A stretch of DNA of 29,294 bases from Gaiellasilicea sp039914895 (GCA_039914895.1 JBDSOJ010000070.1:1-29294); one strand, 5' to 3'; shown: positions 7,919 to 14,828, counted from the first letter of the stretch. Notes: generated by a model not told the origin, from the sequence alone. Program-made: numbers and translations.

Positions 7919-8089
7919 ATGGAGCCCATCGAGACACCCGAGCCGTACCCGCCTCCCGACGAGGCCGATCCACCCCAGCCGGCGGCGATCCCGGAGCCAG
8001 AGCCGGCAGTGATCCCGGAGCCGTATCCGCCTCCCGACGAGGGCGATCCGCCCGAGCCGGCGATCGTGCCCGAGCCCGGCCCGCAGTAG
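7919..8089 (+). CDS. Proline/glutamate-rich repeat mini-protein (possible)
   Basis: 56 aa open frame, ATG at 7919 just 9 nt after the CcmI-like stop. It consists almost wholly of Pro, Glu, Asp and Ala, with two copies of EPYPPPDE[A/G]DPP[Q/E]PA spaced 26 residues apart. No signal peptide or hydrophobic segment. It could be a disordered linker-like peptide co-translated with the ccm genes, the leftover tail of a longer protein, or a spurious frame in GC-rich DNA. The near-identical repeat units, with third-position changes in Tyr, Pro and Asp codons that keep the peptide, mildly favour real coding. Confidence 0.4.
   Translation: MEPIETPEPYPPPDEADPPQPAAIPEPEPAVIPEPYPPPDEGDPPEPAIVPEPGPQ
7940..8061 (+). 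repeat. Two imperfect 44-bp direct repeats
   Basis: Copies at 7940-7983 and 8018-8061 start with GAGCCGTA[C/T]CCGCCTCCC and differ at few positions. They encode the EPYPPPDE units of the mini-ORF. The period is 78 nt, a multiple of 3. Confidence 0.7.
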
Positions 8090-8108
8090 CTTTCCGCAGA
8101 ATCGGGGC

Positions 8109-8114
8109 TACACT
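8109..8114 (+). promoter_or_regulatory. Possible -10 box TACACT for the M23 peptidase gene
   Basis: TACACT lies 53 nt before the ATG at 8168 and would give a leader of about 45 nt containing a 14-bp palindrome. A weaker alternative, AACTGT ending 6 nt before the ATG, would give a leaderless transcript. Confidence 0.35.
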
Positions 8115-8133
8115 GGCGTCGGTCGGCCCAGCA

Positions 8134-8147
8134 GGGTCGGCCGACCC
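8134..8147. repeat. Perfect 14-bp palindrome GGGTCGGCCGACCC
   Basis: Fully self-complementary, between the possible -10 box at 8109 and the M23 peptidase start. The half-site GGTCGGCC also occurs just upstream at 8121-8128. It may be an operator for a dimeric repressor or an mRNA hairpin. Confidence 0.5.
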
Positions 8148-8167
8148 CCTGACGAAACTGTCCTCGG

Positions 8168-9367
8168 ATGCGTCTACGCCTCAGCATCGGCCTGCTGCTT
8201 CTGGCCGGCCTCCTGTTTATCCTCTCCCCGGTCGCGTCGGGGCAGGAGAGCGCCTCCGACGAGAAGCAGATCGTCGACGGCCGCATCAATGCGCTCGAGG
8301 AGAAGATCCAGGTGGCGCGGGAGCGGGAGGGCGTCCTCAGCTCCGAGATCGAGGTCGTCACCGACAAGATCGAGGCGCTCCAGAGCGACGTCGACGCGGC
8401 CTCGTCGCGCCTCGACCGGCTCGAGACCGTGCTCGCGCTGCACCGGCGCAAGCTGGATCGGCTGAACCAGCTCTACGAGCTCCAGACACGCAAGCTCGTC
8501 TTCCTCCAGCGCCAGCACAAGGAGGCCGTCGCCCGCCTGAGCAAGCGGCTCGTCGAGATCTACACGTCCGAGCGCACCACGTCCCTCTCGGTCGTGCTCG
8601 AGTCCGGCAACTTCTCCGACATGCTCGACCAGCTCGAGTTCCTGAGCACGATCGGCCGCCAGGACCAGAAGATCGCCTGGGAGGTGGAGGACGCGAAGCT
8701 GCAGATGCAGGACACGCGCAACTCGACCCGCAAGACGCGGCGCCAGGTCGCCGAGACGACGCGCACCGTGGCCGCGCGCACCGCCGAGCAGCGCGCCGTC
8801 CGCGACCGGCTGGCCTGGAGCCAGCGGCAGCTCGCGACCGCGCGCCGGGACAAGCGCTCAACGCTCGCCTCGGTTCAGGACGACAAGGAAGCAGCGATCG
8901 GCCACATGCGCGAGCTGCAGGCGCAGAGCGCGGCCCTTGCGGCCAAGATCCGCTCCGCCCAGAGCGCGGCCGTCATCCCGGCCCCGACCGGAGCAGCCTC
9001 GGCTGCCGGCTTCGTCTGGCCGGTGCACGGCGTGCTCACCAGCGGCTTCGGCTGGCGCTGGGGGCGGATGCACGAGGGCATCGACATCGCCGTCGGCAAC
9101 GGCACGCCCGTCGTCTCCTCGGCCGCCGGCACCGTGATCGTCGCCGGCTGGATGGGCGGCTACGGCAACCTCGTCGTCGTCGACCACGGCGGCGGGATCT
9201 CGACCGCCTACGGCCACAACACGAGCGTGACGGTAGGAGTGGGCCAGCAGGTCGCGCAGGGCCAGCTGATCGCGTACTCCGGCAACACCGGGCACTCGAC
9301 CGGCCCGCACGTGCACTTCGAGGTGCGCGTGAACGGCGCCGCTGTCGATCCGATGGGCTACCTCTAG
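8168..9367 (+). CDS. Secreted coiled-coil M23 (LytM) peptidase, EnvC/NlpD-like
   Basis: 399 aa. An N-terminal signal peptide (MRLRLSIGLLLLAGLLFILS, then PVASGQ) is followed by a long charged coiled coil over about residues 30-260, then a LytM/M23 domain over about 280-399. Zinc ligands are visible: His302 and Asp306 in HEGIDIA, and His381/His383 in HVHFEV, so the site looks complete and enzymatic activity is expected. The family cleaves peptidoglycan cross-links or activates amidases during cell separation; coiled-coil plus M23 proteins often work with FtsEX, but no ftsEX is in this window. Its stop codon (9365-9367) abuts the stop of the opposing hpt gene with no spacer. Confidence 0.9.
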   Translation: MRLRLSIGLLLLAGLLFILSPVASGQESASDEKQIVDGRINALEEKIQVAREREGVLSSEIEVVTDKIEALQSDVDAASSRLDRLETVLALHRRKLDRLNQLYELQTRKLVFLQRQHKEAVARLSKRLVEIYTSERTTSLSVVLESGNFSDMLDQLEFLSTIGRQDQKIAWEVEDAKLQMQDTRNSTRKTRRQVAETTRTVAARTAEQRAVRDRLAWSQRQLATARRDKRSTLASVQDDKEAAIGHMRELQAQSAALAAKIRSAQSAAVIPAPTGAASAAGFVWPVHGVLTSGFGWRWGRMHEGIDIAVGNGTPVVSSAAGTVIVAGWMGGYGNLVVVDHGGGISTAYGHNTSVTVGVGQQVAQGQLIAYSGNTGHSTGPHVHFEVRVNGAAVDPMGYL

Positions 9368-9970
9368 CTACGCGGCCTTGCGCGGGGCCCGATAGCTGTC
9401 GCCCGTGAGGTGACCGGGCAGCTCTTCGACCGCGACCACGTGCAGGTCGGGCAACGAGCGCCAGCGCTCGTCGAGGCCGAGGCCGTAGCCGGCGAAGAGC
9501 TCGTCGGGGACGGTGAAGCCGACGTAGTCGAGCGGGATCTCATCGACGAGCCGGCGATAGGGCCGGTCGAGCAGCGTCACGGCCGAGAGGCTGGCGGGAT
9601 CGCGGAGCGCGAGCGTGCGCGCGACGAAATTGAGCGTCAGGCCGGTGTCGACGACGTCCTCGACCACGAGCACGTGCCGGCCGACGACCGCGGTGTCCAG
9701 GTCCTTGAGGAGCTTGACGGCGCCTGACTGGCCGCTCGAGTACGCGGCCAGCTCGAGGAAGTCGATCGCGTGCGGGATCGGCAGCGCGCGCGAGAGGTCG
9801 GTGAGGAAGACGGCGCTCGACTTGAGCGGCGCCACGAGCAGCGGCTCGCGGCCGTCGTAGGCGCTCGCCAGCTCGTCGCCGAGCTCGGCGACCCGCCGCC
9901 CGATGTCGCCGCGCGTCAGGTAGATCTCTCCGATCGGATGGCCGTCGGCCGCGAGGCGGTCGGCCAGCAT
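9368..9970 (-). CDS. hpt: Hypoxanthine phosphoribosyltransferase
   Basis: 200 aa cytoplasmic purine-salvage enzyme converting hypoxanthine or guanine plus PRPP to IMP or GMP. The PRPP-binding motif HVLVVEDVVDTGLTL is clear, as are the N-terminal PLKSSAVFLTDLSR segment (the family's LKG..F..DL region) and the C-terminal VGFTVPDELFAGYGLGLDE with the family's conserved loop. The frame stays open to 10261, but the upstream part has no family resemblance. The ATG at 9970 overlaps the stop of the preceding gene (TGATG), so translation is coupled. The gene converges with the M23 peptidase gene with zero spacing between the stop codons. Confidence 0.93.
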   Translation of the reverse strand: MLADRLAADGHPIGEIYLTRGDIGRRVAELGDELASAYDGREPLLVAPLKSSAVFLTDLSRALPIPHAIDFLELAAYSSGQSGAVKLLKDLDTAVVGRHVLVVEDVVDTGLTLNFVARTLALRDPASLSAVTLLDRPYRRLVDEIPLDYVGFTVPDELFAGYGLGLDERWRSLPDLHVVAVEELPGHLTGDSYRAPRKAA

Positions 9971-10338
9971 CAGGAGACGAGCTTGAGCCGCAAGCGCTGG
10001 GCCAGGCGCTCGATGTCGCGCCGGTAGAAGAGCTTGACCTTGACCTCCGGGTACTGCCGCTTCAGCTCCCGCAGCTTGCGGTTCTTGCGGGTCACGAGCG
10101 ACTGCCGCATCACCGTCAACTCCACGTAGAGATCCTGCTCGGGGAGGTAGAAGTCGGGCGTGAACGCCCTCGTGACGCGTCCGTCGGCGTCGCGTTCGAG
10201 CACAAACGTGGTCGGCTCGTACTCCCACGGAACGCCGTAGAAGTCGAGCATCTTCGCGCACTCCAGCTCGACCTCGTTGACGAATCTGGGCGGGATCGAG
10301 CCGGCGAAGGCGCGAAACGCGGGCTGGTGCGCTGGCAC
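9970..10338 (-). CDS. PD-(D/E)XK nuclease-like protein upstream of hpt
   Basis: 122 aa, soluble. The pattern resembles a minimal PD-(D/E)XK nuclease core: an N-terminal helix with Glu22/Glu26 (VNEVELECAKML), a strand with EYEPTTFVLERD, then FTPDFYLPEQ carrying Asp62, and LYVELT carrying Glu73 with Thr75 where Lys is usual. A basic helix (VTRKNRKLRELKRQYP) and VKVKLFYRRDIERL follow. The replaced Lys means catalysis is uncertain. I cannot name a family. The GTG at 10338 is chosen because a TACCTT -10 box ends 7 nt upstream; a TTG at 10347 is the alternative. It is translationally coupled to hpt (TGATG). Confidence 0.75.
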   Translation of the reverse strand: MPAHQPAFRAFAGSIPPRFVNEVELECAKMLDFYGVPWEYEPTTFVLERDADGRVTRAFTPDFYLPEQDLYVELTVMRQSLVTRKNRKLRELKRQYPEVKVKLFYRRDIERLAQRLRLKLVS

Positions 10339-10345
10339 GAGCCTC

Positions 10346-10351
10346 AAGGTA
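10346..10351 (-). promoter_or_regulatory. -10 box TACCTT, leaderless start
   Basis: On the minus strand TACCTT lies 7 nt before the GTG at 10338 and supports this start for the two-gene unit ending with hpt. Confidence 0.5.
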
Positions 10352-10386
10352 GCGATGGGCCCGGACGGCGTCCGGCCGTCAACTCC

Positions 10387-10392
10387 TATGCT
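10387..10392 (+). promoter_or_regulatory. -10 box TATGCT, leaderless start
   Basis: TATGCT lies 6 nt before the ATG at 10399. An inverted repeat (GACGGC, 5-nt loop, GCCGTC, about 10364-10380) lies in the -35 to -15 region and could be an operator. Confidence 0.5.
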
Positions 10393-10398
10393 TGACGC

Positions 10399-11211
10399 AT
10401 GGCCGAGCCGCCGGAGGGTACGACGTTCACGATCGCGCACCTGTCCGACCTCCACTGTGGCGGCCAGTACTTCGTCCCCGGTCTGCTCGAGCGGGCGATC
10501 GCCGAGATCAACGACCTGAAGCCTGACATCGTCGTCTGCTCGGGCGACCTGACGACGTTCGGCTTCAAGCACGAGTACGAGGAGGCCCGCCGCTACCTGG
10601 ACAAGGTCGAGTGCGAGGCGATGGTCGTGATCCCGGGGAACCACGACTCCCGCAACGTCGGCTACGTCCACTTCGAGCAGCTCTTCGGCGACCGGAACTC
10701 GGTCCACAGGGTCGGCCCGGCGACCGTCGTCGCCGTCGACTCGACCGAGCCCGACCTCGACCACGGCCAGATCGGTCGCGGCCGCTACCGCTGGATCGAG
10801 GAGCAGTTCGCGCAGAGCGAGTCGGGGCTGCGCATCTTCGTCTGCCACCATCACCTGCTGCCCGTGCCTGGGACGGGTCGCGAGCGCAACGTGATCTACG
10901 ACGCCGGCGACACGATCGAGACGCTGCAACGGGCCGGTGTCCAGCTCGTCCTCTCGGGGCACAAGCACGTGCCGTACGCCTGGAAGCTCGAGAACCTCTT
11001 CGTCGTCAACACCGGCACCGTCTCCTCGTTGCGGCTGCGCGGCAACACGCGGCCCTGTTATAACGTCGTCGAGGTCTCGGGAAGCCACGTCGCCGTCTGG
11101 CGCAAGCATCCTTTCCACGGGCAGGAGCGGATCATCCAGTTCTCGCTCGAGACGTTCGAGTACGAGAAGTACACCGGGCGGATCGAGGACGAGGTCACGA
11201 CCCGCTCGTGA
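10399..11211 (+). CDS. Metallophosphoesterase, class III cyclic nucleotide phosphodiesterase-like
   Basis: 270 aa cytoplasmic calcineurin-like phosphoesterase. All dimetal motifs are visible: Asp17 and His19 in LSDLHCGG, Asp50 in SGDLTTFG, Asn81-His82-Asp83 in PGNHDSRN, His150-152 in CHHHLLP, and His188/His190 in SGHKHVPY. The SDLH start and GHKH end are those of CpdA/Rv0805-like enzymes that hydrolyse cyclic nucleotides or other phosphodiesters. The substrate cannot be read from the sequence. A cyclase gene lies about 6 kb upstream, and cDPG synthetase follows 103 nt downstream on the same strand, so cAMP and cyclic diphosphoglycerate are both candidate substrates by context. Confidence 0.88.
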   Translation: MAEPPEGTTFTIAHLSDLHCGGQYFVPGLLERAIAEINDLKPDIVVCSGDLTTFGFKHEYEEARRYLDKVECEAMVVIPGNHDSRNVGYVHFEQLFGDRNSVHRVGPATVVAVDSTEPDLDHGQIGRGRYRWIEEQFAQSESGLRIFVCHHHLLPVPGTGRERNVIYDAGDTIETLQRAGVQLVLSGHKHVPYAWKLENLFVVNTGTVSSLRLRGNTRPCYNVVEVSGSHVAVWRKHPFHGQERIIQFSLETFEYEKYTGRIEDEVTTRS

Positions 11212-11314
11212 TGCAGCAGATCCTCACATCTCCTGGGCGTCGCTCGCGGTGCGTCGGCCGGGGGAACACTGCGGAGGTACGGGCCGCCGGCGGGCGCGAG
11301 AGGCGGCCGGGGAC

Positions 11315-12595
11315 GTGAGGGCGCTGGCCATCATCGACGGTGAGCACTACGCGCCGGTGGTGAAGGCCGCGCTCGAGGAGCTGCCGTACGAGTTCGTGGC
11401 GGCGCACGTCGTCGGTGGCACCGAGAAGCTGCGCGAGGACGCCGATTACGGGGTTCCGGTCGCCGCAGACCTCGACGCAGCGCTCGCCGAGCACCGGCCG
11501 GAGCTGGTCGTCGACCTCTCCGACGAGCCCGTCCTCGGCCCGCGGGAGCGCTTCCGGCTCGCGAGCCGGGTGCTCGCCGGCGGGCTCCCGTATGTCGGCG
11601 CCGACTTCCGCTTCGACCCACCCGATCTGGAGCCGTTCGCGCTGCCGTCGATCGGGATCGTCGGCACCGGCAAGCGGGTCGGCAAGACGGCGATCACCGC
11701 GCACGCGGCGCAGCTCTACGCCCGCGACCGCAAGGTGGTGGTGGTCGCGATGGGCCGGGGCGGGCCACCCGAGCCGGAGGTGGCGAGCGTCGCGCCCGAC
11801 GTCGCGGCGCTCCTCGAGCTCTCGCGCAGCGGCCGACACGCCGCGTCCGACTACCTGGAGACGGCCGCGCTCGCCGGCGTTCCCACCGTCGGCTGCAGAC
11901 GCTGCGGCGGCGGCCTCGCCGGCTCGGTCGCCGTCTCGAACGTTCGCGAAGGGGCGCAACTGGCGCTCGAGCTCGAGCCCGACCTCGTCCTCTTCGATGG
12001 CAGCGGCGCCGCGATCCCGCCCGTCGAGACCGCCCGGCGGATCCTCGTCGTCAACGGCGCGACGGATCCGGACGTCGCCACGGGCTATCTGAACGAGTAC
12101 CGCCACCTCGTCTCCGACCTCGTGATCCTGACGATGGCCGAGCGCGGGACCGGTTGGGAGGAGCTGCACGGCCGCGCGCTCGCGCTGGCGCCGATCGTGA
12201 TTCCGACGACGCTGCGTCCCCGGCCGACGGCCGACGTGACCGGGCGCAGGCTGGCTTTCTTCTCGACCGCGCCGGAGAGCGCCCACGATCTGTTCGCCGC
12301 GCACCTGGCCGGAGAGTACGGCGCCGACGTCGTCCACGTCTCCGGCGCGCTCGCCGACCGCAGGAAGCTCCGGACCGAGCTCGAGAGCGTCGACGCCGAC
12401 ATCTTCCTCGTTGAGTTGAAAGCGGCCGCGATCGACGTCGTCGCCGAGGCTGCGAGCGAGCGCGGGGTGGAGGTCGTGCTCGCCGGCAGCGACGTGCTCA
12501 CGGCGGACGGACAGGACCTTGACGCGGAGCTGCTGCGGCTCGCCGAGGAGGCGTCGGCCAGCGGCGTAGGCTCGCCGGCGCCAGAGCGGGAATGA
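11315..12595 (+). CDS. cpgS: Cyclic 2,3-diphosphoglycerate synthetase
   Basis: 426 aa. It matches the archaeal enzyme that uses ATP to close 2,3-diphosphoglycerate into the cyclic pyrophosphate cDPG. Signature stretches are the P-loop GTGKRVGKT (117-125), GRGGPPEPE (147-155), CGGGLAGSVAVSNV, FDGSGAAIPPV and VELKAAAIDVV. The archaeal enzyme is about 460 aa, so this is close to full length. The GTG at 11315 begins MRALAIIDGEHYAP, the expected N-terminus. No TANNNT box precedes it at leaderless distance, so it may be read through from the phosphoesterase gene 103 nt upstream or use another promoter. It overlaps the next gene by 4 nt (ATGA). The product in methanogens is a thermoprotective, phosphate-storing solute; its role in a bacterium is open. 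Confidence 0.9.
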   Translation: MRALAIIDGEHYAPVVKAALEELPYEFVAAHVVGGTEKLREDADYGVPVAADLDAALAEHRPELVVDLSDEPVLGPRERFRLASRVLAGGLPYVGADFRFDPPDLEPFALPSIGIVGTGKRVGKTAITAHAAQLYARDRKVVVVAMGRGGPPEPEVASVAPDVAALLELSRSGRHAASDYLETAALAGVPTVGCRRCGGGLAGSVAVSNVREGAQLALELEPDLVLFDGSGAAIPPVETARRILVVNGATDPDVATGYLNEYRHLVSDLVILTMAERGTGWEELHGRALALAPIVIPTTLRPRPTADVTGRRLAFFSTAPESAHDLFAAHLAGEYGADVVHVSGALADRRKLRTELESVDADIFLVELKAAAIDVVAEAASERGVEVVLAGSDVLTADGQDLDAELLRLAEEASASGVGSPAPERE

Positions 12596-13512
12596 GCGAG
12601 AAGAGAAAAGGCGAGCGCAACTTCCTCGGCAGCTCCGACTCGCCGTACTCGAAGGGGCTGATGGCACGGGCGCTGACGGCGGTCGGGCTGAAGGAGGACG
12701 AGGCGTACGAGCTGGCGCGGCGGACCGAGAGCGACCTGGCGCAACGCGGCGAGATCTCCGTCGACCTCGACCGGCTACGGGAGCTCGCGGCCGAGCTCCT
12801 GGGTGAGAGCCAGGGGTCGCGCGCCGTCCGCCAGCTCCGCCGCTTCCGCGACCTCCAGGAGCTCGACCTGCCCGTGATCCTGCTCGTCGGCGGCGGCACC
12901 GGCACCGGCAAGTCGACTGTCGCCACCGAGGTCGCCTACCGCCTGGGGATCACGCGCGTCACCTCCACCGACTTCGTCCGCCAGACCATGCGCGCGTTCT
13001 TCGCGACGGAGTTCATGCCCTCGATCCACTACTCGAGCTTCGAGGCCGGCCTCGGCCTGACGAAGGCGGAGGAGGAGGAGTCCGGCGACGCGGCGCTGCT
13101 CGGTTTCCTCGACCAGACGCGGAACGTCCTCACCGGCGTCGAGGCCGCGCTCCAGCGGGCGCTCGACGAGGGCTGGTCGATGGTGCTCGAGGGTGTTCAC
13201 CTCGTCCCCGGGATGATCACGACCGAGCTGCGGGGCGCGCTCGTCGTCCAGTGCGTGCTCGCGATCCACGACGAGGAGATCCACAAGACGCACTTCTGGA
13301 TCCGCGACGCCACGTCCGACGGAGTCCGCCCGGTCGATCGCTACATCGCCGGGATGCCCGAGATCCGGATGATCCAGGAGTACGTGCTCGAGCGCGCCGC
13401 CCGGAACGACGTACCGGTGATCGAGAACGAGTCGCAGACGGCGGCGATCGGCGCGGTCATGAACCTCGTGCTCGAGCAGGCCGAGCGCGCCGCGCGCGTG
13501 ATTCGGGGATGA
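12592..13512 (+). CDS. pgk2: 2-phosphoglycerate kinase
   Basis: 306 aa cytoplasmic kinase phosphorylating 2-phosphoglycerate to 2,3-diphosphoglycerate, the substrate of the synthetase just upstream. An ATP-cone-like N-terminal domain (about 15-90, with PYSKGLMARALTAVGLKEDE) precedes the kinase core. The P-loop GGGTGTGKST is at 100-109, followed by RVTSTDFVRQTMRAFF and the downstream VLEGVHLVPG, as in archaeal 2PGK. The ATG overlaps the cpgS stop (ATGA), and its own stop overlaps the next start (ATGA), so the three products are probably made in fixed ratio. Together with cpgS this completes the known route from a glycolytic intermediate to cDPG. Confidence 0.9.
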   Translation: MSEKRKGERNFLGSSDSPYSKGLMARALTAVGLKEDEAYELARRTESDLAQRGEISVDLDRLRELAAELLGESQGSRAVRQLRRFRDLQELDLPVILLVGGGTGTGKSTVATEVAYRLGITRVTSTDFVRQTMRAFFATEFMPSIHYSSFEAGLGLTKAEEEESGDAALLGFLDQTRNVLTGVEAALQRALDEGWSMVLEGVHLVPGMITTELRGALVVQCVLAIHDEEIHKTHFWIRDATSDGVRPVDRYIAGMPEIRMIQEYVLERAARNDVPVIENESQTAAIGAVMNLVLEQAERAARVIRG

Positions 13513-14495
13513 TTCCGAGCGTGAGCGACCAGACCCCCGCCGTCTGCCCGTGCGTGCTCTTCGCCCGCGCGACGGAGTGGGCGGCGCTCGCCGGCGCGCG
13601 CTGGCTGGGCCGGGACGATCAGGATGCGGCCGAGGAGGCGGCGGAGGTGTCGATGCTCGCGGGCCTCGCCGAGCTGCCGATCAGCGGCACGGTCGTGATC
13701 GGCCCCGACGTCGGCGACGTGCTGACGATGGGCGCGGCCGTCGGCGCGGGCGGCGAGGCGTTCGACCTCGCAGTCGACCCGCTCGAAGGCCGCGGCGTCG
13801 TTGCCCGCGGCGGCACCGGCGCGATGTCGATGCTCGCCGTCGGCCCGCCCGGCTCGCTGCTGAAGCTGCCGGACATGTACATGCGCCGGATGGCCGTCGG
13901 CCCCCGTGCGCGTGACCAGATCGACCTGACCAAGCCGATCGCCGAGAACGTCGCCGCGGTCGCGCAAGCGTTCGGCCGGAACGCGAACGACATCACGGCG
14001 CTCGTGCTCGACCGGCCGCGCCACCACGATCTGATCGAGGAGATCCGCGGCGCCGGCGCCCGAATCAAGCTGATTCAGGATGGCGACGTGACCGCGTCGA
14101 TCTCGGCGGCGATCCGCGGCACCAACGACCATCTCGCGGTCGGGATCGGCGGGACACGGCAGGCCGTCCTCTCCGCGGCCGCGCTGCGGTGCCTCGGCGG
14201 CGAGCTGCAGGCGCAGCTCTGGCCGACCACGCGGGCGGAGATCGAGGCCGCGACCGAGTACGGGATCGAGGACGTCAACCGCGTCTTCACCGCCGAGGAT
14301 CTCGCCCCGGGCGAGGTGATCGTCGTCGCGACGGGCGTCTCGAACGGCGACCTCCTCCGCGGCGTCCGCTTCCTCACCGACAGCGCCCGCACCCATTCGC
14401 TCGTGATGTGCATGCGCTGCAACTGGGTTCGCTTCTCCGAGAGCATCCACTTCTTCGCCCGCGATCGGAAGGAAGAAGTCAGGCTGCTCGGCTAG
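13509..14495 (+). CDS. GlpX-like (class II fructose-bisphosphatase) protein with altered active site
   Basis: 328 aa, homologous to E. coli GlpX along its whole length: TEWAALAGARWLGR, AVDPLEG, LPDMYMRRMAVGP, IQDGDVTASI, VGIGGTRQAV and VVATGVSNGDLLRGV. Recalled E. coli catalytic positions are largely replaced: Lys29 is Gln38, Asp33 is Glu42, Glu57 is Pro66, Thr90 is Arg95 and Glu213 is Gln218. Asp61 (Asp70), Asp85 (Asp90) and Glu88 (Glu93) are kept. The phosphate-binding-like DRPRHH and DGDV motifs remain. Ordinary FBPase activity is therefore doubtful; it could be a pseudoenzyme, a ligand sensor or a phosphatase of another specificity. ATG chosen for the 4-nt overlap with pgk2; a GTG at 13521 is the alternative. 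Automatic annotation would probably label it glpX. Confidence 0.85.
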   Translation: MIPSVSDQTPAVCPCVLFARATEWAALAGARWLGRDDQDAAEEAAEVSMLAGLAELPISGTVVIGPDVGDVLTMGAAVGAGGEAFDLAVDPLEGRGVVARGGTGAMSMLAVGPPGSLLKLPDMYMRRMAVGPRARDQIDLTKPIAENVAAVAQAFGRNANDITALVLDRPRHHDLIEEIRGAGARIKLIQDGDVTASISAAIRGTNDHLAVGIGGTRQAVLSAAALRCLGGELQAQLWPTTRAEIEAATEYGIEDVNRVFTAEDLAPGEVIVVATGVSNGDLLRGVRFLTDSARTHSLVMCMRCNWVRFSESIHFFARDRKEEVRLLG

Positions 14496-14514
14496 CGACG
14501 CGCCAGAGCACGGC

Positions 14515-14520
14515 TAGACT
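14515..14520 (+). promoter_or_regulatory. -10 box TAGACT, leaderless start
   Basis: TAGACT lies 8 nt before the ATG at 14529, so the DUF59 gene may be transcribed apart from the cDPG operon, which ends at 14495. Confidence 0.45.
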
Positions 14521-14528
14521 GAGAGCCA

Positions 14529-14828
14529 ATGGTCGACCGCGAAGAGATCGTCAACGCGCTGCACACGGTGGAGGACCCGGAGCTCGGGATGGACATCGTC
14601 GAGCTCGGCCTCTTCTATGACGTCGAGATCGACGGGCCGAAGGTGAAGGTGATCCACACGCTCACCTCGATGGGCTGTCCCGCCGGGCAGATGATCCAGG
14701 AGTCGATCCACGATGCCGCCGCCGGCGTCGAGGGCGTGGACGAGGTCGAGGTCGAGCTGACCTTCGACCCGCCGTGGACGCCGGACAAGATGTCCGACGA
14801 CGCCAAGTTCATCCTCGGTTTTGGCTAG
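14529..14828 (+). CDS. DUF59/MIP18-family Fe-S cluster assembly factor
   Basis: 99 aa DUF59 (MIP18, SufT/PaaD-like) protein. It reads VEDPELGMDIVELGL, the family signature, then a beta hairpin, then TSMGCPAGQMIQ with the conserved Cys, and finally LTFDPPWTPDKMSDDAK, the typical C-terminal DPPW.P..MS pattern. Members help mature iron-sulfur proteins or metal centres. Length is normal for a stand-alone member. Two 4Fe-4S clusters are predicted in QueG about 1.4 kb downstream, but no direct link is shown. It has its own -10 box 8 nt upstream. Confidence 0.9.
   Translation: MVDREEIVNALHTVEDPELGMDIVELGLFYDVEIDGPKVKVIHTLTSMGCPAGQMIQESIHDAAAGVEGVDEVEVELTFDPPWTPDKMSDDAKFILGFG

Noticed and set aside
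5712..7973. Long minus-strand frames opposite ccmF and the CcmI-like gene
   Set aside because: Low-complexity Arg/Glu/Asp-rich translations antisense to a well-recognised membrane protein.
9971..10261. N-terminal extension of hpt upstream of the ATG at 9970
   Set aside because: The extension is out of frame with the overlapping PD-(D/E)XK-like gene and has no phosphoribosyltransferase resemblance; the TGATG overlap explains the real start.
11272..11277. Shine-Dalgarno-like GGAGGT upstream of cpgS
   Set aside because: No start codon lies 5-12 nt downstream, and it is about 38 nt before the GTG at 11315, too far to serve it.
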